From Bombyx mori (lineage: Eukaryota > Arthropoda > Insecta > Lepidoptera > Bombycidae): a stretch of DNA of 64,000 nucleotides. The first letter of the stretch is position 1. Each line of letters starts with the position of its first letter. Position numbers and translations under genes: made by a program. Positions 21,796 through 31,200 of the stretch are shown here, piece by piece. The notes beneath the pieces were generated by a model. It searched no databases, was not told where the DNA came from, and worked only from the letters and a program-made list of their open reading frames with translations. The stretch lies in NCBI RefSeq assembly GCF_030269925.1, contig NC_085129.1:18467501-18531500 (forward strand), read 5' to 3'.

Positions 21796-24700
21796 GTAAT
21801 GTAAATGTTTTCGTTTCTTTATTCCATTAGAGGCTCATTGTGCTGCTCCAACACCTGATTGGTGAGAATCATGATCGATCTCCAGCACCGGTCATCATTC
21901 TCGTCGAACCCGTCGAATGCGACGAAGGGCTCGACGAGTAAATTAACCCTCAGACACAGCCTACCGAGTTTCTCGCCGGATCTTCTCAGTGAGTCGCGTT
22001 TCCGATCCGGTGGTAGATTCTGCGAAGCACGGCTCTTGCTAGGGTTCGTGTTCGTGTTAGGTCGTAAGGTTTGAGCCCCGTGAGCTCACCTACTAGTTTG
22101 GTGAATCTAAAATAACCCCGCGAGGTTACTAGAATAGGTAGGAAAAAAGAGAACTCCAGCAGCATTAATTACAGCAATTATGTACTTACCAGCAGGTGGT
22201 AATAATGATAATAGTAATAAAGGTAATAATGCTCCAAGAATTGGATTTAACTATTTATAGTTATTTTTTAGCCATTTTAATTTTAACAATAATAGCATGA
22301 TGAGAGTATCTAGGTGTGAAAGGTTATGTGGCTTGAACAACGTTGCTTAAAAAGTGACATTTATCTATGTAATTAAAATCAGTTTATTTGGTATACAATT
22401 GACAATTTGATGTTTTTAATTGAACCTCAATTAAGTTTACCCCATTGAAATACGCTCGAGAGTTTTCTTTATGATATATTTTCCAACTTTTAAACTTTAA
22501 ATGGTTCTCCTATAAAGTTGTGTCCCAAAAATCTCGCTTAAGCCTTTCTTTCACCCCTTGATATGATTACAAAAGCATACAAAAGTATATGAGCAGTGCT
22601 ATTTATAATTCGTTTACTTAGAAGTTCATTGCAGTTCTGTCTCCCGGAATAGTCTCAGACAGTGTCAGACAGTGACAAACAGTACTGAACTTTGGGATGA
22701 GCTCCCCTCCATGGTGTTTTCCGAGCGATATGACACATCCTTCTTCAAATGAGGCTTGTGGAGAGTATTAAGTGGTAGGCAGCGGCCTGGCTCTGTCCCT
22801 GGCATTGCTGAAGTCCATGGGCGACAGTAACCACTCATCATCAGGTGGGCCGTATGTTACAAGTCTGCCTACAAGGGCAATAAAAAAAAGTTTATTATGT
22901 TTCCACAGTATTTTTTGTTGGTATATGTCAGGAGCCTCTCGTGGATATGTATCACGGCATTTCCTGCCGGACAGCGTGGAGAAGGTGACACTGTGTGACA
23001 CATCCAGAACTCATCTCGATAAGGCAATAGTTGGTGAGGGCGTTCAATATGAAAAGATGATAATGGATGAGGAAAATTTTGAAGTGAGTATGAATCTTCA
23101 TTGCTATTCGTGTTATGTTGTAAGGTTTTTGAGATTGAGGACGGTCATGTATGGGATAGTGAGAACAGATAAAATGTAGATTGTGAGAATGCAAAGAGAA
23201 GTAGTGAGAAGTGCCATCCAATCCACCAATAATGGCACTAGACAATGACCACCATGGCTGATTTTTGAAAACGTAAAATATGTAAATTAATAATAAAAAG
23301 TCTAAGACAAATCATATACTATCACCTAATCCTGTGTGAGAAATTCCTCTACAAATTTATATACATAATATATATATTAAAAATGTATATAAATATTATA
23401 CGAATCAGTTCTTAACATAATGTTTGCCCAATATGGTAAGCAATATTTCAGGTGCTGTCAATTACTCAACGATTGTGCCTCTGAGTCAGTCATGAAGAAG
23501 AAAATAGCCATAAGCCTGAAGTTATTAAAGAGACTACAAATTTTCAAGTCACTAAATTGATCGTTTTCCTTTTTATTTCCAGTTACCAGACGACAGCGTT
23601 GATCTGCTGGTTTCATCGCTTACCTTCCACTGGGTGAACGACCTTCCAGGACTCTTTGACAGGATAATGAAATGCCTCAAACCTGATGGTGTGAGTTTTC
23701 TACTTTTTTAGTTTTACTCTACTGGTTTGTTTTTCTAAGAAAGATAAATAGAATGAATGGTGTGATAATAAAAAGGAACTTACGAAATTATTTCAAATGA
23801 TTTATCAAACTGCCCAGAATTTTATACTGTATATGGTCTCAGGTGACAGACTTTTTCTAGCCCTTACCATAGGAGTAACAAAGAAGTGAAAAATTTCGAC
23901 AGCAATTTTGTGATAAGTAAAATAATTTTTACTAATTATTGTATTTGTCACACAAGTATAATAATTGTAAGGTCTTATTTTGTTTTCTATTACAACTTAC
24001 AATCTTATTTTATTCAATCTTATCTTAATGACAATTCTCGTCAAAATTATGCTTGTCTCGTTCAGGTGTTGCTGGCTTGCACCTTCGGTGGAGACACTCT
24101 GATGGAGCTGCGTCAGGCGCTCCAACTGTCGGACTTGGAGCGGAGAGGAGGGGTTTCTCCTCATATATCACCGTTTACCAGACCCACGGACATTGGGGGT
24201 TTGCTCAATGCGTGCGTGTGATAAAGCTTAATAATTAAACTGAAGGATATATTAATTATTTTTTGGTGTGTTGAGTATAAGTGTTGTATGTTTTTTGGTG
24301 TTACACTGTTAGCCTCGAGGATACGCTTTAGGTTCAAGTATTATAGGATGCAGTTGTAATTAAATTCAGTTCAAGGATAATCATCATCATCATCATTCCT
24401 TCCTATTGCCCTCTGCTGGGGTGTAGGGCTCGAATCAAATTTTTCCATTTGCATCGGTTTTGGGCAGTTTGTTCTAGTTCCTCCCGCGTCATGCCCAAGA
24501 CCCCTAGCTCCTGCTCCATCGAGCGACGCCAAGTTGTTCTGGGGCGGCAAAAATTTGGATTTGTATTCATCACTCGAAATTGTCCGTTCTATTGATGTAT
24601 ATTGTTTTAATATTCAAAAATTAATTTCTATACTATTACTTTATTCCCATCAATTTTGAATATGTATAGTATTTTAATTTAAAAAAAAAACAATGTTAAA

Positions 24701-26274
24701 TAATGAAAATGAACTACCCACCATATTACCACAAGAGTAGATTTTATATAAATCGAGATCCCATGTCCGGATCTGATATAAGTACTCTTCTCCTCCAGTC
24801 TAGCTATTCGTCTCTGAAGGTCGTGACCACTTGCATTCATGACTTTCATCCTCATGATATTGTGTTATCTCGACCTCTCTTCGAGCACTCTGAGAGCATT
24901 ACATATGTTTTTCTTCCAGTGCTGGTTTTACGTTGCAAACAGTGGACATAGACAAAATGACGATTTGGTACCCCAGTGCCTTTGAGTTGATGCGCGACCT
25001 AAGGTTGGCTGGCGAGAGCAACGCAGCCCACAATCGTTCGGGACATCTGCCCCGGGACGTGCAGTTCGCTGCCGCCGCCATATACGACCAGATGTACGGG
25101 AAGGTGCGTGGTTTTGATGCTAGTATGGTACTAGATACTAGTATGGTATTAGATACTAGTATGGTACTAGATACTATTATAATTATAGTATTAAGCGGTA
25201 AGCAGCGGCTTGGTTCTGCCCCTGGCATTGCTGAAGTCCATGGGCGACGGTAACCACTCACCATCAGGTGGGCCGTATGCTCGTCTGCCTACAAGGGCAA
25301 TAAAAAAAAACTAGTATGGTACTAGATACTAGTATACGTACTAGGCTGTTTGGCAGGAACGCGAGGAGCGGAGTTCGCCGAATTGTTTTATTGTATAATG
25401 TTTCTTTGAGGTTTAAACGTATATTAATGCTGGCTTATTATAGCCATCTGTAATGGTGTATAAGTGAAAATGAGACTAAATAGCTTCGAACGTAGCTTCT
25501 CGGGTTCCTCCAAAAAGTCCTGAATGCCGGAATTGATCCTCATCCGCTACGATGCTTAGTGCTCACGAAAAAAACTTGACTAGTGGACATCTGCATCAGA
25601 AGATGCAGACTGCGTTTTTTTTTACCTAGATGGTTAGACGAGCTTAAGTGGTTACTTGTGCCCATAGACATCTACAACGTAAATGCCGCCACCCACCTTG
25701 AGATATGAGTGCTAAGTTCTTACTTTTAACAGTATAACAGCTACCCTCTTCAAACCGAAACGCATGACTGCTTCACGGCAGAAATAGGCAGGGCGGTGGT
25801 ATCTACACGCGCGGACTCACAAGACGTCCCTATCAGTAGTGATTACGCAAATTATAATTTTGCGGGTTTGATTTTTACAACACGATGTTATTCCTTCACC
25901 GTGGAAGTCAATCGTGAACATTTGTTAAGTACGTATTTCATTGGAAAGATTATTGGTACATAACCGCCTGCGGGATTCGAACACCGTTGCGTCGCTAGAT
26001 ACGAATGCACCGGACGTCTTATCCTTTAGGCCACGACGACTTCGCAGTTTTGTCAAATTTAATATTGATTTGACAGGACTTCCCCGAGAGGGGTTCCAGG
26101 GGAGTCCCGGCTACGTTCGAGATTATCAATTTCGTCGGCTGGAAGCCTGACCCCTCCCAGCCGGCTCCGATCCAGCGCGGCTCGGGACAGGTTTCTCTGA
26201 AGGATCTGCACAAAATCGACGAGATATTACAGAAGACAACCACGATTAAAGTTGATGATGATGATAATAAATAA
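21495..26274 (+). CDS. NDUFAF5: NDUFAF5, mitochondrial complex I assembly factor (six exons, complete)
   Basis: Exons join as 21495-21795, 22932-23083, 23583-23690, 24066-24211, 24920-25103 and 26077-26274, giving 362 codons plus TAA. All junctions are GT-AG and every phase matches (1, 0, 0, 2, 0). The protein starts with a basic, Ser-rich presequence-like stretch (about residues 1-45). [17 protein letters not shown] then matches the start of the NDUFAF5 core. VELGASRGY (98-106) is the SAM-binding motif I; the human protein, as I remember it, has [21 protein letters not shown] (162-173), [10 protein letters not shown] and [10 protein letters not shown] are family signatures, and [10 protein letters not shown] lies near the C terminus. 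Known NDUFAF5 acts in the mitochondrial matrix and hydroxylates an arginine of NDUFS7 early in complex I assembly. Length is close to the human protein (about 345). The introns are full of TE fragments. An AATAAA lies at 26283, nine bases after the stop. No TATA box is obvious upstream. Confidence 0.95.
21880..22150 (+). mobile_element. Jockey-type LINE 3' fragment in NDUFAF5 intron 1
   Basis: From CACCGGTCATCATTCTCGTC to AGAATAGGTAGGAAAAAA, with a short A tail. Same orientation as the host gene. Confidence 0.82.
22688..22890 (+). mobile_element. LINE-P 3' fragment in NDUFAF5 intron 1
   Basis: TGGGATGAGCTCCCCTCCAT through TTGTGGAGAGTATTAAGTGG and the GGCAATAAAAAAAA tail. It ends about 40 bases from the exon 2 acceptor. 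Confidence 0.82.
22932..23083 (+). CDS. NDUFAF5: NDUFAF5 exon 2
   Basis: The acceptor is TATATGTCAG|GA; GA completes the split Gly of SAM motif I. The exon codes for [18 protein letters not shown] and continues to MDEENFE. The donor is GAA|GTGAGT. A LINE-P tail ends only about 40 bases upstream of the acceptor. Confidence 0.93.
23583..23690 (+). CDS. NDUFAF5: NDUFAF5 exon 3
   Basis: The acceptor is TTTATTTCCAG and the donor GGT|GTGAGT. It codes for 36 residues, including the family-typical [15 protein letters not shown] and ending in LKPDG, the usual post-motif of class I methyltransferase folds. Confidence 0.94.
24066..24211 (+). CDS. NDUFAF5: NDUFAF5 exon 4
   Basis: The acceptor is CTCGTTCAG and the donor AATGC|GTGCGT (phase 2). 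It codes for [17 protein letters not shown] through [16 protein letters not shown], closely following the animal NDUFAF5 pattern. Confidence 0.94.
24374..24562 (-). mobile_element. RTE-type LINE 3' fragment in NDUFAF5 intron 4
   Basis: Starts with an (ATC)n tail, then CATTCCTTCCTATTGCCCTC and CATCGAGCGACGCCAAGTTG; minus-strand reading resembles [20 protein letters not shown] of RTE C termini. Confidence 0.7.
24920..25103 (+). CDS. NDUFAF5: NDUFAF5 exon 5
   Basis: The acceptor is TTCTTCCAG. It codes for [20 protein letters not shown] through [11 protein letters not shown]. The donor is AAG|GTGCGT (phase 0). A short palindromic minisatellite begins about 15 bases after the donor. Confidence 0.94.
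25116..25340 (+). repeat. Palindromic minisatellite split by LINE-P
   Basis: Units of about 20 bases, GATACTAGTATGGTACTA, are repeated to 25180, interrupted at 25193-25309, and continue to 25340. Confidence 0.8.
25193..25309 (+). mobile_element. LINE-P tail in NDUFAF5 intron 5
   Basis: From GCGGTAAGCAGCGGCTTGGT to GGCAATAAAAAAAA. It interrupts a minisatellite that continues on both sides. Confidence 0.85.
25346..25545 (+). repeat. GGCGGGAACGCGAG repeat family, partial copy
   Basis: GTTTGGCAGGAACGCGAGGA, then the TTTCTTTGAGGTTTAAACGT block and CTTCTCGGGTTCCTCCAAAA. In NDUFAF5 intron 5. Confidence 0.7.
25610..26044 (-). repeat. Bm1 SINE, full length, in NDUFAF5 intron 5
   Basis: A T-run and CCTAGATGGTTAGACGAGC to GGCCACGACGACTTCGC. 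Confidence 0.9.
26077..26274 (+). CDS. NDUFAF5: NDUFAF5 exon 6 (C terminus)
   Basis: The acceptor TTGATTTGACAG opens frame [16 protein letters not shown], then [20 protein letters not shown] and a tail of four Asp before the stop at 26272-26274. A full Bm1 copy ends about 35 bases upstream of this exon. Confidence 0.93.
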   Translation, partial: DFPERGSRGVPATFEIINFVGWKPDPSQPAPIQRGSGQVSLKDLHKIDEILQKTTTIKVDDDDNK

Positions 26275-26282
26275 ATAAATTG

Positions 26283-26288
26283 AATAAA
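26283..26288 (+). terminator. NDUFAF5 poly(A) signal
   Basis: A canonical AATAAA lies nine bases after the stop codon. Overlapping TAAATAAAT runs at the stop add further near-matches. Confidence 0.6.
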
Positions 26289-26318
26289 AACATTGCGTGT
26301 TCAATTTTATTTGTGTAC

Positions 26319-26680
26319 GCTTAGTGCCTTCGTTTGCCGCTAGGGGCGCTGTTATTTTATTTATTACTTAGATGGGTGGTTGAGCTCACAGCCCACCTGT
26401 TGTTAAGTGGTTACTGGAGCCCATAGACATCTACAACGTAAATGCGCCACCCACCTTGAGATATAAGTTCTAAGGTCTCAGTATAGTTACAACGGCTGCC
26501 CCACCCTTCAAACCGAAACGCATTACTGCTTGACGGCAGAAATAGGCAGGGCGGTGGTACCTACCCGTGAGAACTCACAAGTGGTCCTACCACCAGTAAA
26601 AATACAAATTCATACCAATTTACATACAAATTTGAGTTAAATTTTACGCTATCGAGAACGTTAAAAAATTCGCACGTAGC
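26319..26680. mobile_element. Foldback MITE split by a Bm1
   Basis: The centre TTTGCCGCTAGGGGCGCTGT is followed at once by a Bm1 (26353-26599), then by the right arm (ACGCTATCGAGAACGTTA). The left arm is mostly missing. Confidence 0.82.
26353..26599 (-). repeat. Bm1 SINE, 3' half, inside a MITE
   Basis: TTTATTTATTACTTAGATGG to CTACCACCAGTAA. Confidence 0.88.
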
Positions 26681-26911
26681 ACTATTGTTAACTGATGATC
26701 GGACATGTAACAGTTTTTAATGAGCTGCAGTTGATTTAATCGTGATTCAAGTCTGTACCGGAAAAATAATCAAAATTCGAAATATAGATTGTAACAAAAA
26801 AGTTATATGGGTCTTTCTTCTTCTTAATTGTAGCAAATGGCTTCCAGCGACGCCATTGTTGCCAATATGAAAAAAAAAACTAATTATTAAATTGATATGT
26901 ACATATTATAT

Positions 26912-27026
26912 GAAACGGCAGCGGCTTGGCTCTGCCCCTGGCATTGCTGAAGTCCATGGGCGACGGTAACCACTCACCATCAGGTGGGCCGTATGCTCGT
27001 CTGCCTGCAAGGGCGATTAAAAAAAA
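26912..27026 (+). mobile_element. LINE-P tail
   Basis: GGCAGCGGCTTGGCTCTGCC to GGGCGATTAAAAAAAA. Confidence 0.82.
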
Positions 27027-27297
27027 ACTGAATGAGAGTAAGTTGATTAATTTGGGACTTTAATAATTAGGGTTTAAAAATATTAAATGAGATGGATATT
27101 TATTTTCCGTTCCGTCCTTTTGAACAGACAAAAGAGACTCGGGATCATACAGCCAAATAAAAGATTTTGTGTATGGTTATTAAGGTAATACACACTGGCG
27201 AAGCTTCAATATAAATAATAATAAATAACTGGGAACAAATCACGCACGGTCATCCGGCTCCAAATTAGGATCCCCTGTGTTATGGGCACCAGAGACT

Positions 27298-27570
27298 GAC
27301 ATACATACTTATCTTCTTCTTTTTCTTCACCTTATTCCACTTAGTGGGGTCGGCACAGCCAATTTTTCTGTTCCATTCTCTTCTGTCAGCCGTTATCTCA
27401 ACACTCATTCCTCTCTCTCTCTCTCATATCGTCATACACACACTCCATCCATGTCTTCTTCGGTCGACCTCTTCCCCCTCTACCTTGCACTTGCACTACC
27501 GTTTCCTTACATCTCCTAGTCACATGCATCTTCTCTCTACGCATCACATGTCCATACCACTGATTCTGAA
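27298..27570 (-). mobile_element. RTE-type LINE 3' fragment
   Basis: The minus strand codes for WYGHVMRREKMHVTRRCKET and GRGRPKKTWMECVYDDMRER. The 3' tail is CTTCTTCTTTTTCTTC on the + strand. Confidence 0.85.
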
Positions 27571-27714
27571 TGAAACAGTTCAAACTCTAAAGCACAATAT
27601 GAAGCCAGGAAGCTTTTCCTGTACGAACCAAATTTGGCGTTCGCGGACAAAGAATAATATAATATACGAAAAACGAAAAATTAAATTGAGCTCGACTCAT
27701 ATATTTTAATTTTT

Positions 27715-27964
27715 TAATTTTTTTTATTGCTTAGATGGGTGGACGCGCTCACAGCCCACCTGGTGTTAAGTGGTTACTGGAGCCCATAGACATCCACAAC
27801 GTAAATGCGCCACCCACCTTGAGATATAAGTTCTAAGGTCTCAAGTAAGTTACAACGGCTGCCCCACCCTTCAAACCGAAACGCACTATTGCTTCACGGC
27901 AGAAACAGGCAGGGTGGTGGTACCCATCCGCGCGGACTCACAAGAGGTCCTACCACCAGTAATT
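27715..27964 (-). repeat. Bm1 SINE, 3' half
   Basis: TTTTTTATTGCTTAGATGGG to CTACCACCAGTAATT. Confidence 0.9.
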
Positions 27965-28151
27965 GTAACATCGTTAATTACAAAATTAATTTATTTTCCC
28001 TTTTCCGTTTACTATTTATAGCACCTGTATTCAGGTGTTATGTGATTATTGCCAACACCGAAAATAAACGTCAAAACAATTATACGATTATAATAAATTA
28101 AAGGAGAAACGACTAGCATTTTTGGATTGTTTGTTGAACGTAGCAGCAGAG

Positions 28152-28236
28152 ATGATCATTTTAAATCTAATTAGTTATTTTATTTTATTAAAAGTAGTTT
28201 GTGCCGCTGGTGTTTGCAAATCTACAGAAAAGCCAG
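28152..28236 (+). CDS. Secreted-protein gene exon 1 (signal peptide)
   Basis: ATG at 28152 opens 28 codons rich in Ile, Leu, Val and Phe, ending KSTEKP, then phase 1 at GTTCGT. The hydrophobic core and small residues at the cleavage site fit a signal peptide. Confidence 0.55.
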
Positions 28237-31200
28237 GTTCGTTTGCATTTTTTTCTTTTCTTTTCCTTATTAAGGGGAAACGATACATGTTTATCTAAAA
28301 CTCTAATATAGTTATTTACGCTGTATTTTTAATTACGTTAAATATACAGAGCCCTCTGTCTACTTCACAGCTAGCCCCTGGGGGGCTGTCTGTGGTCTAC
28401 TTACGCATAAATGTTGCGTTGTGGTAAATGAGCGTGGACTGTATTTATTGCTTTTGATATATTTATTAATCCTTATGTGACAAATTAAAGATTGAATATA
28501 ATAGAAATATGGCCTTGGCGGCTAGAATTGAAAAGGAAAAAGTGTCAGAGCGAACGTCGCATGTTGACACTTTTGACGTTCCGAAATCAAACAAATCTCA
28601 ACATTTAATGCGGACCTTTTGGCGGGAACGCGAGCAGTGAAGTTTGATGTTGTGTGATTTGTTTTATTTTGTTTATTTAGTGTTTCTTCACGTTTAAATG
28701 TGTAATAACGGTGGTTTACTAACTGTTTAGTACCTGTAAAAGTGCACAAATATGGAAAAATGAAACAAAGCCGCTGGATGTAACTTCTTGGGATCCTCCA
28801 AAAAGTCCATTGAAAAAATCTCAGTAATTGACCACCATTTTACTGAGATTATATTTCATTCCATATCATCTCTTCTTATTTAATTGATCCAGTTGTCCAG
28901 ACCCCAGTTGATTAATGTCTCAAATTAATCAAATTCAGTTCATTTCATTTCACTCCATATTATCATTTTTCATAAAAATAAGAATATTAATTAAAACAAT
29001 ACATGACCTAAAGGTCTTAGTTACCAGGTCGTAAATACCTTAAAAAAAGACATTTAATGCCAAAGTCGAGTTCATAATTACAATGTTATAACCTGAACAG
29101 TTTAAACAGTATTGTATTTAATACTCATAGTCATAGTATAAATGGAAGAGTTTTGAGGTATTTGCATGTTGTTCAATCATGCAAAAGTCGACTAATCGAC
29201 TACTATGTGTTCAGTGCGAGTTTTCCAACGTTCTCGATAGCGTAAAAGTTAACTCAAATATGTATGCAGTTGGAACAGCGCCCCTAGCGGCAATCGTTAT
29301 AAAAACTCCATACAAATTAGAGTTAACTTTTACGCTATCGAGAACGTTAAAAAATCGCACTAAGCAAACTGTCGAAATTTAGTAAAGAGTAGTTAGAAAT
29401 TTAGTAGTAGTAGTAAAAATGACATGACCGGCCAAACGCCAAGTGTTTCTGTGTTCATTGGTTCTTAATTTTATGTACAATCCAGCAATAGAAAGGACTA
29501 CGCTAGGAGTTTCCCTCCGAGATCAATTCAGAAATGAGGAGATTCGCTGGAAAACCGTGGTAACCGACATAGCCCAAAGGATTGCAGCGTTGAAGTGGCA
29601 GTGGGCAGGGCACATTGCTGATAGAGTGGTAACGAACTTCAATTGGAGCGTGGTCGCCAGCCATTCGGACTAGGTCCTACCAGCGGTTATGTTCTCGGCT
29701 CCCGTTTAGCACCACCCAGGGCTCATTGGTCACTTGTGCGGAAAGCATCAACTCCGTCAAGCATCAACTCATCAATTTTAGCTCAAACGTGCTTAAAACT
29801 ATTTATATGATTGAATCTAGCGTTTTATGATTGTCATTTCTATATATTAATACGTGAAGCAAAAACTTTGTATCCCTTTTTACGAAAATTGCGCGGACGG
29901 TGGAGTATGAAATTTTCCACACTTATAGAGAATATAGAGAAGAAGTGCACAATGCTAATATTTTTTTAAAATAATGCATAAAAGATACATTAAATCAATA
30001 AAGAAAACATTACACACACTACATACCGTGTATTTGACGCACACACGCATGCATACTATTTATTGTCAAACTTTTGTTCTTGACGTCTGTTGTCAAATTG
30101 AGATTAAATATTGTTTGTCTTTGTTAATATTTTTTATAGTGTAGTCTTGGCGAAATTTGTGATTATAGAAGTATAAAATACAATCACAATAGTGTACAAA
30201 CTTACAATTCCAGTTAATTATAGTCGAATTTCGACTACTGCGGGACCACTAGTTATTACAAAATTTACGTGACCACGAAAACTATATGGTACACGAAACA
30301 TCGGAAATAATGAAATTTCGAGATTAAAGCCGTATAATTAATTTTGATTGTGTCTAGCACTCGCGGCGATAACCTAAGAAAATCAGCTTAAGCCTTAAAT
30401 GATATATTAGGTTGGGGAAAAGTTTCTTCGCATTTTTTAAGAAAATTCACAATATTTTTTAAAATAGTATATTTACATGACGATGTACAGGGAAGCGTTG
30501 ATGGTACAAGACCGCGCGGGAGGCCACCAATGCGGTGGACCGACCAAATTAAAACTGCAGTGGGAGATCCCCTAAATGAGTGCAGTAGAATGGCCTCGAG
30601 CAGGGAGAGATGGCGCGACATCGTGAGACGCAACAAGTCTGCCCCTTCCAATACTACATGACGATCACGACCACTCTGTCAAGGGTGACACGACTGAGAA
30701 GAAGAAAATATTTACATTTAACTAAAGTATGTAGGTACCATTTTGTTCGATAACTTTTTGCCATCTTGTAGGTAGGGACATGATCCCATTGCTATAGAAA
30801 TTTTGGGACTTCTGATCAAAATACCGCGACAATTGGTTTTGGCAGTCATCTCGTAATGTTAACCTGACACTGCCTAAAGAATTCTGAAGATACCGAAACA
30901 GGTGGAAATCTGAAGGTGCAAGGTCAGGACTATACGGCGGATGCATTAAAACCTCCCAGCCAAGCTCTTAATTTTTGCTGAGTGGCTAACATGTGTGAGG
31001 TCTAGCGTTATCATGATGAAAAACCACACCCCTTCTGTTGATTAATTCCGGCCGCTTTCTCTCAACTTCTTGCTTTAATCTCATCATACATTTTCCTAAT
31101 TTGAATTTGGAATTAGGTATCTATTTTAAAATTTAAACTTTTAATGATACCAAAACCAGCCAGATACAAATAGTATAGCCAAAGAGATTTTATTACAAGT

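Noticed and set aside
22145..22330. AT-rich stretch resembling mitochondrial DNA
   Set aside because: A few short similarities to insect mitochondrial genes came to mind, but no continuous frame or alignment could be made by eye.
24053..24238. A frame of 61 codons overlapping NDUFAF5 exon 4
   Set aside because: It is the wrong frame of that exon.
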